Shown here piece after piece: positions 1 through 12,784 of a DNA stretch of 64,000 nucleotides. The notes below the pieces were generated by a model. It made no database searches, had not been told where the DNA came from, and saw nothing but the letters and a program-made list of their open reading frames with translations. This DNA is from Sphagnum compactum (taxonomy: Eukaryota > Bryophyta > Sphagnopsida > Sphagnales), in the NCBI GenBank assembly GCA_965153455.1, contig OZ234498.1:18910001-18974000 (forward strand), written 5' to 3'. Each line of letters begins with the position of its first letter. Position 1 is the stretch's first letter. A program made the position numbers and the translations under genes.

Positions 1-1619
1 ATCAAACAAGTTTCAAAGCCAAAGAGGATTTTCAAATGCACCGCTTTGCCAAAACCTATCACTCAAGAGACATCACAACATAATGGTATTGGTATTTGCA
101 AAATTATAATGTTTCCTTAAATTTCGACAAGATTCAATTAACAATTGTAAAATGCTCACAAAGTATTAGTCTAATTTCTAGTGTTCAATTGAAAAGTAGC
201 TCGTATTAGTTCATGTGGAACATGTTTCGATATATATATTTTTGTCCCCGAAATTCCAGAAATTTTAGACCTTTCCAACATAACATCATGTTTCAATCAT
301 GTTTCAACATTATATCAATTTCATGTTTTAGTCATGCTTCAATATTATCATTCCATGTTTCAACAGTTTATTAGTTCCAAAGAAACATGTTACGATACCA
401 GTAGGTAAATTTATGTTTCAGTGGCAAATTATAGAATTTTTCAATAACTACCATGTTTCAAAACATGTCTACAAAAATTTCATCCCTCGTTCATGGACAC
501 GATCATGTTTCGATTTTCACAATTGGCATTGCTAGAGAAAAATCTAACGATTACTAATAGCTATGTTTTGGTAGGTTTTAATTGGCATGTTTATGCGGTA
601 TAATATGTCTCATCTCTCAATGCATTTACCTTCCAAGGTATCTAAATGTAAATCACAATCTGAAAAGTGAGGAGTTGAAATCAATGGATGTTTTGGATAG
701 AACCTCGCCATCAGGAAATCTGGGTACCAATCTAAAGGAGTTACATACCCCAAAATCAACTTCCAAAAGACCAGAAATAGATAATGGGGATAGGAAGAAA
801 AAAATTTGAGCTTGATAGGGTGTTATGTGAGAACAAGGCCTGGTGAGAAGCTGATATAGTGTTTTAGGAACTCTTGAAACAAAAACTAATGTTTGTTGGG
901 AAAATTGTAGAAACATCAGGCATTTGGCATCTACTACAGTGCAATCTTTTTAATTGGGACTAGAAAGCGCAAAATAAAGAAGAATTTGCAAAGAATTTGG
1001 GTACCTTTGTTTGGGATCCAAACTTCAACATTGTTTCCTATTGTGCATTGGGAAAGTTCATGCGAGGAAACAAAATGGTATTCAATTACTCTTACCATAT
1101 TGATCCATTGCAATACATTTGATTTTTAACATATGCATTTGTAGTCACATCAATCACTTACTTCAGCCTTCATTCCATATTTATGTTTTGGATACATATG
1201 TTTGTTTGAAATTTTCCATAATTGGTGTTTCAACATCACTTAAGGTTAAAGATTTGTGTCCAGTATATTCATTCAAGTTTTGTTTCACATTCACATTCTT
1301 CCTAATTTTTTTTATTCTTTTCCATTATTAAGTTTTCAGTAGGTGCCTATTCCCTCAAACATAACCACTCCATGTATTTAAAAACATGGCAGCAACATGT
1401 TTCTATCACCCCACAAATTTCATTACATGTTTCTATCACCCACCAATACCCCGAAACATGCCTATAGCATGTTTCAACGGAGTTGGTCAAATAACATAAA
1501 ATGTTGATTTAAGTAACATGTTAATCGCTATTTCTTATTCATTTTTCGTATGTTTTTTATGTAGGCTATGTGTATGTTAATACACTTTGCATTGTTGGGT
1601 CAAATGTAGGCTAAAACAT

Positions 1620-4228
1620 GGAGATGAGGTTGCTGTTATAATCTCCCAACCACTGAACCTCCTGGAAGCTGCGACACCAATCATTGGTCAATTCCTTGCA
1701 TGAATTTTTAGAGTATCAAAAATGCCTACAACGGTTCAGTGAGGTGGAGAACAAATACAAGGATTTATTAAGACAACAAAGGCTTGGCTTTGTTGCTCAG
1801 TGCCTCAAAGAGTTTGATACGGCCTAATGCAAAAAAAATTAAGGCTATAAAGTGGGATTGGAATCCTTTATGGCATATTATCAATAATTACAAATGTTTA
1901 CCTATGATAGAGAGGCTTGAGCTCCCCTAATTGCATTTTTTCAAGGAGGCTGAAATAATTACAAGTAACATTTTGCAGAGGAAAACACTTTTCAGGAGTG
2001 TTCCTCGGGAAGTTCGGTTAGTGAAGGTTTTTTTTTGGCATTTGCTGGATAATGATGTTAGTTGTGCTTACCCACTCCAAGGCGTTAATAGCACATCCAT
2101 TAAAAAGATGAAGATGGGGGAATATCATTTGGCTTAATGGAAAGCTGTTGATATTTTAAAGCACGATGGTCATCTTTTGTTCGGGGGACAAGAAATTTGG
2201 GAGGGTATTCGTGACGAGGATATAGAGGTTGTGTACCAAAGGTTCATGTCACCATCAGATAATTTGTCTGAGATGTCATTATTTTTTTCTATTATACATA
2301 TTCAAACAATAGAGGATATGGTGCGTGAAGATATTGCATTGTTCCAAGAAATTTGGGAGCAAACAGAGGAGGAACAAGGGGAAGCTTCACTTTTGGACAT
2401 AAGGACATGAAGACATAAACATGGGATGGATAAACGTGTGTTGGGGTGTGCCACAAGTTTTAGATGTTTTAATTAGTTTCCCCCACGAAACTACACTTGC
2501 CCTGGATAAGGTGGTAGAACAAAGATGTGTTTCCTCGTTCCTAGCCCAGCTCACAATTGAAGGTGCTCCAACAATGTTACGCTTGGAAGCACTGTCCGAC
2601 TTCACGACCACTGGCTAGGGCATCCAGATTCGTGAAAGAAATGAATTAGAGAGTTCAGACAAGGAGCAGGTGAAAAATCATGAAGCTCACATAACAGAAA
2701 CATCGAAAATCAAGTGTCGCCCTAAGGATATGAAAGCAAATGCAAATATGGTAAATGCAGATACCTTGAAGCAGGTTTCACCTACGAATCCTCACGTTTC
2801 GAAAATCACATCTCAAGTTTTAGGGATCACTAATAGTGTTTTGGAAGTTCAATCCTGGAACCTGAAGTTTCAAAAGTTCAAGTTTTGGAACTTCAAGTTT
2901 CGGACATTGAAACTTTGGAGGTTGAAGTTTCAAAGGTTCACGTTTCAAATGTCAAACTTCCAAAGGTTCATGTTTAAGATATCCATGTTTTGAATATTCA
3001 AGTTTTGGATATTCACGTCTTAGATATCTAGGTTCATGTTTTGATTCTCCAAGAAACAACTATCGTTCATGTTTTGGAGGACCCCATTACGAATGTGAAT
3101 GAAACCATCAAAGCTCCCCAAGATTTCAGCACCAGCAAGGACAAACTCAAACAATCTGGTGTGTTATTTCTTATTAGTTTTGAGTTTGACCTCAACACAA
3201 CTTCGATTCATGTTTCGGGTGGAGATGAATTTGATCATGTTTTGAAGAACTATCTTTAGGATGTCGAAGGTCAGGTTGAGGTCACAACTGCAAATGCATA
3301 AAATGATTTCCATTTTTCAGATGTAAATATAAACTTTGCCCTAGTCTAGGAAGTGATTGTCAAAGTAGGTCAAGTAAATAGTTCCTCTTCTCCACCAGTT
3401 GAGCAAGTTTCAACAATACATGATCTAGGTTATGTTTCGGTAGAACAACATGGCGATTATGTTTCGAAAATGAACATGGGAATCAAACAAAATTGCACGC
3501 CATCAATGCCATCAAAGCTCCATCAAGTTGGCGTCTCGCCTCCAAAGGAGACAATACATGGGAGTATACTGTGGTCAAACGCATCTGTTGATGAGAATAC
3601 GACCATTGATCTAATAATGAATGTAATGATGTTAGTCAAGGTTATGCTTCACATTCTTCAACAAGGACATAATAAATGTACCCCAAGTTTTGAAACACTT
3701 GATCAGGCTATCAGGAACATTTCAAAGGATATAGATGTCACAACAAAGAAATCTTGAACACAAAAGTGGAAAGAACCGAAGGCAAAACCCTGGAGAACGA
3801 AGGTCGTTGTTAAAGCTATAAGGAAAGAAGTTGTGAAAAAAAGAACTCCAATTGTATAAAGTTCTTCAAGTTCTAACAGTGAAGTTTCATTGCCACCCTC
3901 AAAAGAAGAACTTTATAATGTGTTGGAGGCTGCACCTAAAAATGACCAACGGCTTGTTCGCTTCACAAAAGTCAAAGACAAGTTCCTAACTCAACCAAGT
4001 CTTTCTCCATTTTTTTTTCATTTTTTTTTCGTACATCTCCAGATAAAATTTCTATGTTTTTCAGGTTACTTGAGCTTTTCAAAACCACAAGGTATCATTG
4101 TTTTTATAATTGAACATGGAAACATAGAGACATATGTAGATAAAAACATAAATCTTTTATTTAAGAGACATGGAAATTTTAGATATTTCAGATTATTTGG
4201 ATACATATCGAAACATGAAAGTAGATAA
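1620..4228 (+). pseudogene. Unidentified coding remnants of the MULE, upstream of the protease
   Basis: Several short open frames occur here on the + strand (1,931-2,137; 2,177-2,410; 2,670-2,993; 3,041-3,259; 3,353-3,757; 3,890-4,228). They are hydrophilic and are separated by single stops. The piece at 2,177-2,410 is acidic and helical-looking. The stretches at 2,820-3,030 and 3,353-3,480 translate the ATGTTTC-type repeat, giving recurrent KFQ/NF and YVS/HVS peptides. I do not recognise a family. Position and strand suggest the N-terminal part of the Ulp1-like polyprotein or an accessory frame of the element. It is unlikely to be translated. Confidence 0.4.
2820..3035 (+). repeat. Short tandem repeat built on AAGTTTC/ATGTTTT
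   Basis: About a dozen degenerate units of 15-18 bp, each with a core such as AAGTTTCAAAGGTTCA or ATGTTTTGGATATTCA, follow each other within the transposon. The sequence remains open in one frame to 2,993 and encodes alternating aromatic and basic residues. It looks like local expansion of the motif that pervades the whole element. Confidence 0.7.
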
Positions 4229-4267
4229 ATATTGACCTGAATGTAAATTATATACACCTATTTGTAG

Positions 4268-5021
4268 GGTTGAAGCGTCTACTAAAGATGAACTTTGCAA
4301 CTATGTGTTATTCTTTGGGGGTGATATAAAGAGGGAGATTCATTTTTGGCCGAAGGATGACGATTTCAAAACATTATTATATCAACAAGGGGAACTGCGG
4401 GGCACAATGTTGGACTTTTATTTACAATTTATGTTACAGTTGAAAAACCATGTTGTTCAAAAACGTTACTATATTGTACACAACTGGATTGCGCTAATAT
4501 TGGATCTTATGTGCATAGATGAAGGCAATACATGAGAAAAGGTTGCCATGTGGGGTGTTAAAAACCTTCGTAGTACGAACGAGTTGGAAGACAGTTTGGT
4601 GCTTCCATACAATGAGAAGAACCACTGGTCATTTTTCATTTTAGAACACCACAACATATTACAATTTGATTTTATTCTTGGATATCACAACACTTTTAAG
4701 GCGATCAATTTGTGAAGTGTGCAACACTCAAGTGGTTTTATGCAAAAGGCATATCGAACAAATTCTAACAAATGGGTGGTTATTAACATCAGGCCAATTG
4801 TACATGTCCCATTGCCCCCACATAATGGAGCATGGGAATGTGGATACCTAGTTGTAGAATATTTTAGTCGGTACTTGGACAAGCATGGCGATATGGAGCA
4901 CTGGCCTAATGTGGAAGTGAATCCTGAAACTTGTTACCATCATATTCTCACAGCTATATCAAAGTTGTTTCGACATTATATTCTACTTCCGCATGGTTCA
5001 ACCTTTGGGACTAAAGCATAA
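4268..5021 (+). pseudogene. Ulp1/SENP-like (C48) cysteine protease remnant
   Basis: One frame can be followed from just after a plausible acceptor (TTTGTAG, ending at about 4,267) to 5,021, with TGA codons at about 4,533 and 4,713. It contains NEKNHWSFFILE (the Ulp1 'N-x-HW' segment with the catalytic His), then FDFILGYH (where the family has its catalytic Asp), then NGAWECGYLVVEYF (the 'G-x-x-CG' block with the nucleophilic Cys). Ulp1 proteases cleave SUMO or related modifiers. In plants such domains are also captured by MULEs. Each TGA is explained by a single CGA to TGA change. Order relative to the transposase and shared strand support one element. It is not functional as it stands. Confidence 0.7.
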
Positions 5022-6289
5022 TGTGTCTCTCTGGATTTCTATGTTTCAATGGGGTTTGTGGCTTCTGTGTTTATATATTTTTAGTAGATTGCATGTTTCT
5101 GTCATGTTTTAGTATAAAGTTTATGTTTATTTGTCAAGGCCATGTTTGAGAAGTATAGCCATGTTTCACGTCATGGAATACATTTATGTATCAAGGCCAT
5201 GTTTTAGTATCCATGTTTCTGTATCAAGTGTTTGTTTTTGTATCGAATCAATCTTTCAGGTTAGGGGGATGTTTCAGTTAATTATTTTTTAAAATCTTTA
5301 TTAAGGTCTATTATTTGTTTCTAGGGCTATATGTTTCTATGTCTCTATGTTTCATGAATTCCATCGATTCAAAGGACATTTATTCAAAAATTAAATTGTC
5401 TTTTTGCAGGTTTCTATGTTTTGTGTCTTTTATTTTTAACATGTGTCACATTTTCATTGGTTCTATTTCTTCTATGTTTTACGTTCTTGGGCTGTTTCTG
5501 AATTTTTTTGTTCTTTTTTTTGCAAACGGGTTTGGAGGCACCTCAAGTGAAACACTTTCAAGTGAAAGTGTTAAAAATGTTGTAACAGAAGTTGATTCAC
5601 CCGAGCCTAGGTTGCATGCCTCCTTATCACCCTAGACGAAAATTTGATTCTGATGACGACATTGTTATTGTTTCAAAAATAGCGTTAAGGAAAATAAACT
5701 TTGTATTGCAAGATATGGAGGCGGGTAGCATTAGTGGAGAGATGTTGAAGAACCCACCTAGAGACAAAAAGACCAGGAGTAGAGTACAAAAATGACCACT
5801 TGTAGAGGACACGAAAAGTATAACTATACAAAAGAGATCCCAAGTAGTAGCCATAAGAAAACGAGGACAAAAAATAGACTCAAAACCAGCAAATGCCCCA
5901 TTGAAAAGATAAGATGTAAAAAAGACTCAAAAAAACTTGAAATATCATTATTTGGTTTCAAAACCCATGCTACAAAATAAAATGTTGTTGCATATTGTAT
6001 TTCTTGTTTATTTCAGGTTATTGAAACTTGTTTTTCATGTTTTTAACATTGTTTTGACTCAAGGGGATTCATTTCACTGTGTAACTGGCATTTGGTGATG
6101 GCCATTATATTGCGAAACACTTTAATCGCCTTGAATGTGTCTATCTTTGACGGGAGACAATAGATTATGAAATGTTGTATTTGATACATGATCAAATAAT
6201 GTTGGCGACATATTTCACCTAGGCTTCCATAGATATTATGAAATAATGTTTATATCATATGTTTCCAGGACTATGTTTTAATTAGTTCA

Positions 6290-7210
6290 TTTATTTTAGA
6301 TAGTTTGTATGTAAAACATATGTTATTTTTTAAGGGCACATATTATATTTCGCAATATCTATTCAAGAAATCTCAGAATTTAGGTTTTGGTTTTGATTTT
6401 AATTTCACGAGTGTTTATAAATTTATTATGTTTTGACATTTTGTTACTAATTATGATTTTTTCTATGTTTTGACAAATTTCTTATGTTTTTGAAATTTAT
6501 GTTTGGGTGAATATTCCATTTAGTTATGTTTCGGAGGATTTAGTATGCTTCAAGGTGTTGCTTTCGAAGGTTTTTGTTTCATGATAGCCAACATATGTTT
6601 AGGAAACTCATTTTTTGTGTATAGACGTAATTAATATGTGAAATTGTTTTAGTTTTCAGGAAATCTTAGAGTTTAAGTTCCGGTTTCAATTTTAGATTCA
6701 TGAGTGTTTATGAATTTATTATGTTTTTTCATTTTGTTTGTTTCTTTGATTTTGTTACGTTTTGACATTTTTTTATGTTTTAATGAATTTCTTGTGTTTC
6801 TTAAAATTATGTTTTGGTGAATGTCCCATGTTAGATATGTTCCAAAAGATTTAGTTATGTTTTAATGTGCTACTTCCAAAGGTTTTCTTTTCTTGATGGT
6901 GCTAGCACATGCTTAGGTTATTCATATGTGTGTATACATGAATAATATTCGGAAGTTGTTTTAGTTGTCAAGAAATCTTGGAGTTTAAGTTTAAGTTTTG
7001 TTTTTGGAACTTCTTTTGAATTTGTTAGGATTTTCCTATGTTTCAAGAACTTTCTTATGTTTCTATGAATTTAATAGTTTTAATAAATTTCTTATGTTTT
7101 GGAGAACTCAATATGTTTCATTGTCTTGCTTTCGAAGGTTATTATTTTTTCATACCCAGCACATGGTCATGTTATGAATGTTTATGTGTCTAGACATGAA
7201 GGTGATGATA
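6290..7210 (+). repeat. Three tandem ~300 bp units inside the MULE
   Basis: A unit beginning GAAATCT(C/T)(A/G)GA recurs at about 6,367, 6,660 and 6,970. Each copy is followed by a TTTATTATG segment, a 'gctttcgaaggtt'-type segment and a 'cacatg(g/c)' segment. The copies are diverged but collinear. No coding potential is seen; the block sits between the protease and transposase remnants. Confidence 0.65.
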
Positions 7211-7429
7211 AGGCCAAGGTGCATTATATTCAATGCTAGTGACGGCCAAAAATTAGCTTTCTTGAAACCTATAATAACCCTAATTTATAGAATGCATGTC
7301 CCTAGATACATTTGATGAGTATTTATGATGACATTTATGGTTCATTTGATAGGGGGTGAGTGATTGTGGGAGTGTAACTGTTAACCTACCTCTCATTTGC
7401 CGCTTTCATGTTGTTACTTTCTAGTTCCG

Positions 7430-10400
7430 AATGGTGGTTTCAATGGATTTTGATCAACTTCCAATTGGAGAGACATGGGATTTGTCATCGAGGTTGTATT
7501 TGGATTTGAATACACAATGTTTAGAGGGGATTCAGCACACAATGTAACATCCACATCTTAGAGTTTTTACACACAAGGAATTGATATGGACTATCGATTT
7601 TAGATTTGGTGCGCACAAAGAGGAAACAATATACATACCTTCAAACCGAGTGCAAGACTTTATCTACGAAGAGGAACAATGCAACAACGCAAAATGCAAG
7701 TTCACATGTCGGCAATTGCGAAGAAGTGAAAGAGGGGAATTACTCTATCCATGTTGGGATAATTATTTGGAATTCTCCAGGTTTTGAATACTGAACATCA
7801 ATTGACCTTCTTTGTTTTGGAGTTGCTTGTTTTTTTAAAGTCCCACTTTCTTGCACAACATTAAATTTCACCAAAGTTTGAGTTTTTTTTTTAATTGACT
7901 TTTTGCAGGTATAATTGCAATTTTGGCCCAGAAGACAGGACAAATAATTTGTTGCAACAAACAAAGGACATGGATTTTAGAAAGAAGTTTCTTGATAAGA
8001 GAGGTAAAACAATTTGGAAGGGAAAATAAAAAACTTGTGTTACAATCAAAAGTAATGGAGGCTCTTAGAAGAAAGGTTGCCAATGTGCTTTTACCATCAA
8101 AATGTTATATCTTATCCCTTCAATTTCAGAGATATGTTATGACAAGAAGAGGCACAACAATGTTACAAGAGATCTTTGCCATGGGAACATCCTCTAGGGG
8201 GACAAAGTTGCATTCACTACACATGTTTCCGCAACCTTAAAGGATTTCGTACTTGATAATTTGTGATTGGGACTTTATGTGTCACAAGTGATGGCAAAGC
8301 ATCATAAAAATGTGTAGGAACTTGTAGAGACCAATGGGAACCTGACGAGGGACACCTTTCTATTTGAACAAGACATTCGAAATATAGCCAAAAAGTTAGC
8401 AAAGGAAACATATATGAAACATGAGAGCAAAGCTGAAAATGTTCGCGTGTGGGCTCAAAAGAACCCAAACGTTTTGTTTTATTATTAGGAGATTGGGACT
8501 AAAATTGGTGGAGAGCTATAAGGGAGTAATATCCTATTCACAATCATAATTTAAACTCCCTGGCAGGCAACAATGATGCAACAATATGGTCATCAGAACA
8601 TGGTTGTAATTGATGCTACCTTTGGAACAAATGAAACAAGGTAAATCTCTCTATAACTTATGTAGCAAAGCCTAGGAAACCTTTGAAACATATTGAAACA
8701 CGATCATTATATGTTGACACATGTTGAAAGCTGCTTATGTTCATAGCAGTTTCCATTGTACACATCGATGGTGTTTGAAGAGTGGAAGAACAATTGTTCG
8801 ATTGCATACATAATCACATCTTGGAGTAAGCAAACAACCCGTCCAAATGGATGGATGTTATCAATCAAATCATGCAAAAATCAAAATTAGATTGGAAACC
8901 AAATGCTTTCATCGTTGATGATGCTGATGTGAAAATCAATAGTTTAAGGTAACATTTTAATTCTATTATCATTCCATATAGCCTGGGTGCACAATGTTTG
9001 ATTTAAATCTATGTTTCAGAGGGAGAATTTTTTATGTTTCAAAGTGACGTGGACGTGGATATGCTTCATGTTTCGAAGATTATTTCATTTTATGGTCCCT
9101 AACACTAAATTCTTTCAGTGGTTTATGTTTCAAGTGGGTTTTTTTGGTCAAACTACGTTTCAATGGTTTATGTTTCGAGTGGGGTTCATTGGTCGAATTA
9201 GGTTTCAATGGGTTATGTTTCAAAGTGACCTCGATGTGCATATGCTTTATGTTTCAAATATTGTTTCATTCTATGGTCCAATACTCAAATTACGTTTCAA
9301 TGGTTTATGTTTCAAGTTGGTTTTAGTGGTCAAATTATGTTTCATGGTTTATGTTTCATATGGGTTTTTTTGGTCAAACTAGGTTTCAGTCGTTTATGTT
9401 TCAAATGGGGTTTAGTGGTTGAACTAGGTTTCGGTGGTTTATGTTTCAGCGGATTATATTGTGCATTTCAAATTGAAACTTGGGTGGATTTAAGGTGGTG
9501 TGCGCCTAGTGACCTTTGTGAACTAAATGTAGTCTATTTGAAATGATTACTTATGTTTTAGAGATTATTATATCATGTTTCTAGTGCCTTCTTTGATTGC
9601 AGGAAAGTATGGCCAAACACAAAGATATTTTTGTGCCTTTGGCATGTAAGAAGAGCTTGGCAGAAGCAAATGTGTATTAAAATCAAGGATGTGGTAGTCC
9701 GGGCAGAGGTTTTGAAAAATATGGGGTGTATCATGCATGATACAACTTAGCTAGATGGAAAAACTTCTCTGGAGTTTGCAAAGGAGGAAATGTTAAAGCT
9801 TATGGAAACAATTTCAGATGCTCAATCATTTTAGTCATATGTTATTTCAAAGTGGGTGCCAAAATGCAAAATGTGGGTGATGGGGAATTGGAATCTCCCA
9901 TATGTTTGCAAGGATACTAATGTTGCCATTGAAAGCTACCATGCAAACTTGAAAGCAACATTGAGAGCTTCAAAGTTACAACTCTCTAGAAGATGGGCGA
10001 ATTGGTGCATCCACTAGCTAATTGGAAATGTTTTGTCACATTATTGTATCCAAGTTTGAAAAAGGATTGGGGGTTTGTCCCAAATAGGAAGTAGGAACGA
10101 ATTGTTGTTAATGCCATTATCTGTGCAAGGGATGTCCCAAATAGATGTGTGACTTTTCCAAAGGACAATTGTGGATATGCAATTATTGCTTTTTTGAAAC
10201 ATCAAGATGTGAATTACAAGGTTTACAACATGGAATCTGAGTGGGCATACTATGAATGTCTCCAATCACAAAGGGGAAAGATATTTAAACATCAAATTAA
10301 ATTATTAATGCTCTTTCGCCCTGATTTAGCAAAAGGAACAATTGCATGTTACTTCGGCTCACTGAGTGGAATTTTGAATGATGGGTTGAGTAGGATGCTC

Positions 10401-10433
10401 AATCCTTGCCCAATTCTACTATGGTGTTCATAG
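7430..10433 (+). pseudogene. Mutator-like (MULE) transposase remnant
   Basis: Recognisable blocks in order: a Cys-rich N-terminal piece (about 7,581-7,787); a zinc-finger-like block with KKGCQCAF near 8,075 and a CHG near 8,180; the MULE catalytic start GHQNMVVIDATFGTNET (about 8,590-8,640); YTSMVFEEW (about 8,760-8,790); DWKPNAFIVDDA (about 8,895-8,930); VWPNTKIFLCLWHVRRAWQKQ (about 9,607-9,670), giving the DDE-associated C-x2-H signature; and NVAIESYHANLKAT (about 9,920-9,965). A SWIM-like C-terminus with altered Cys positions follows at 10,149-10,433. Introns with GT-AG ends separate the blocks (for example donors near 8,641 and 8,950, acceptor near 9,602). The frame is interrupted by many TAG stops, a TGA, a TAA and at least one frameshift near 8,825. 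It is a dead copy. Confidence 0.85.
9011..9455 (+). repeat. Minisatellite of TTTATGTTTC units with higher-order structure
   Basis: A dozen copies of ATGTTTC occur in about 440 bp, in a ~43-45 bp unit of the form 'ggtttatgtttcaagtgggt' plus a 'ttggtcaaactaggtttc' half. A longer ~185 bp period is also visible: the segment with 'caaagtgac..ggatatgctt' at about 9,040 recurs at about 9,216. It lies within an intron-like part of the transposase region. Confidence 0.75.
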
Positions 10434-12106
10434 TAGACACCAGGAACAAGTCTAGTTCCTTAGAGGACTGAAGACCCTATGAAGAATATTTGTGATGTCA
10501 TTTTCAAACTAGTTTCGAATGCTATTGAGAACAATATGGTCATGTAACATTTATTGGTTGATTTGAAGCAAGTAGCTGGAAGGCAACAAACAATGTTGGT
10601 AGAATTACAAAGTGGGCTTCTGCACCTGATATAAGCAACGAAGTTCTAGTGATTGAACGATGGTCATAGGATGTGCTTAAAACGCCTATACAATTTTCCT
10701 CAACCATAGTGATGCAGCTCTAAAAGGAAAGTAAACTTGGACTTGGTGACTTGAAATTTAAATGCTTTGTGATTCAACATGTTTTAGATTCTTTCACAAT
10801 TGAGGAGTTATGTTTCTAAACAAGTTTATTCCTGGCCACTACTATAACCAAATTTCATGTTTTTACAACTCAATTGACAAGTTTCAAAAAAATTAAACGC
10901 ATTTTTTAGATGCATATTTGTCTTTTATGGATGGTAACGTCATTTTGGGATGTTTTTGACTCTATGTTTCTAAGTGAATTTTTCTTAGTCTATGTACTAA
11001 ATCTCATGTTCCTAACATGATATTTTCAACATTTTATCTTTCATGTGGGGCATATCTATGTTGCAACCACTATGAACTTTACAAGGTCCTGTTTTAAAAC
11101 TTCACAACAAGTTTTTACATTCAGAAGTCCATGTTTCGAATAATCATGTTCCTGTGTAGATTCCTTTTCCTTTCATCCTTTATGTTTCGTTGTTTCTTAT
11201 TATTAGGTTTATTTTCAGTAAACATGTTTCTACAATGTTTGTAGGATATTTTCCATTAATTGTAAGCGATGCCTTTGTAATATTGCAAACAAACAATGTC
11301 GTCTTTAAAAATGTGATGGTTGAAGACTAATGCTATTTATTATCGAGCGTTCATTAGAGTTTTAGTAATGTTTAGGTTTTTAGGTTTCTATCATGTTTCG
11401 TAGGAGATTTTCAAAACCTTTGATCCACAACACAATGTGTCATGCATTTGCAACATTATTGTAAGTTTAAGACTTTATGTTTCGGTGGATGCTTTTCAAA
11501 CCTAACGAACACTTGCTTGTTCCAAGATGTTGTGGTTTAAAACTAATGTACAAAAGGATCATCCCAATATGGTTTTGGAGAGCAATGTTTCTATTTCTAT
11601 TTATTTTTTTTCTTGTTTGGAGGGTTTGATATTTCTTTCGTTTCAAAAATATGTTTCTTCATGTTTCTATCATGTTTTTTTCACGTTCCATATAGGTTTG
11701 CTATAGGCTTCTTAGAAGTTTCTTTCATGTTTCTGGCATGTTTATCTAGTTTTGTATAACAAGTTTCTACATTTTTTTGTTCATGTTTCCAATATTTTAA
11801 TGTTTTGTAAGTTGTGAGATTGGGTTTATGATGTTCTCATAAAGTTTTTACCATGTTGTTACCATGTTTCAGAGGTTTGGAAACATGTTTATTCAATTAT
11901 TTTTTCATATTTAGATGATTTTTCAAATCAATACAACAAAGTTGCTGATGTAACCAAGTGTAATACTTCACTCAATGTTCGAGGGTAATTTGAAGTTAAC
12001 TCTCAAATTGTCCAATAACACCCGTGTTGTGGGAGGAAAACTACAATAGGATAACAAGACCTTGTTCAATAAAAACATGTCTGAAATAATGGTCAACATA
12101 TAGTAA

Positions 12107-12162
12107 GTGGATGTTTGAAGGCAATGTATGGAAATACCACATCATTTCCTTCAAACATCCAC
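12107..12162. repeat. Short perfect-looking hairpin (20 bp stem)
   Basis: Bases 12,107-12,126 and 12,143-12,162 are reverse complements with one mismatch (19 of 20), separated by a 16-base loop. It lies in the 3' part of the MULE region. It could be a transposon subterminal palindrome or simply a local inverted duplication. I see no evidence that it is a microRNA. Confidence 0.7.
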
Positions 12163-12253
12163 CTGCCTTTCATCAATCATTGTAGAGTCTTTATGAAAGA
12201 AAACTAGAAACATAACAGATCTATGTACAAAAAACTATTTAACAACATGGGTT

Positions 12254-12413
12254 AAAACCTGAAGCAAATGCTATCTAAAAATTTCCATTCAACTGGATAG
12301 TGAAAACTTGTTTATAGAAATAAAAAACATGGTATGAACCCTGAGCCAAATGTTATCTGAAAACTACCAATCACTGGATAGTCGAAACATGTGTACAAAA
12401 ATTAAAAACCTAT
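12254..12413 (+). repeat. Two tandem ~80 bp units
   Basis: Units at 12,254-12,335 and 12,336-12,413 share 'aacc(c)tga', 'caaatg(c/t)tatct', 'ctggatagt' and 'ttaaaaac/ataaaaaac' in the same order. Non-coding. Confidence 0.65.
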
Positions 12414-12480
12414 AAAGATTTTGGAACATGTTTCTAGTGTAGTTCGTCATGTTTCGAGTAGTAGATTCTGTTAAATCACT

Positions 12481-12784
12481 TCAAGTGGATTGTTGCAATT
12501 TTTTTTAGAGAAACAAAAAAATTGGAAACCCAAACAACAATGAGGGAAATGATCAAGTAGAGAACAAGAAGACAACAACAAACAATAAGACAATGTAAAC
12601 CCAACAACGTGGGAAATGAACACGATACAAGTGGATTGTTGCAAAAAAATGTTTACTGAAACAAAAAAAAATGGAAACCTAAACAACAAGCGGGAATCGA
12701 ACAAGTAAAAAACAAGAACACAATAACAAAGAACAAAACAACGCAAACCGAAACAAATAACACGGGAAATGAACACGATAAAAG
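12481..12784 (+). repeat. Two tandem ~150 bp units
   Basis: Two units (about 12,484-12,628 and 12,629-12,784) both begin 'aagtggattgttgca', contain 'gaaacaaaaaaa' and 'ggaaacc(c/t)aaacaacaa', and end 'gggaaatgaacacgata'. They are AC/AAC-rich and non-coding, at the 3' flank of the MULE. Confidence 0.75.
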
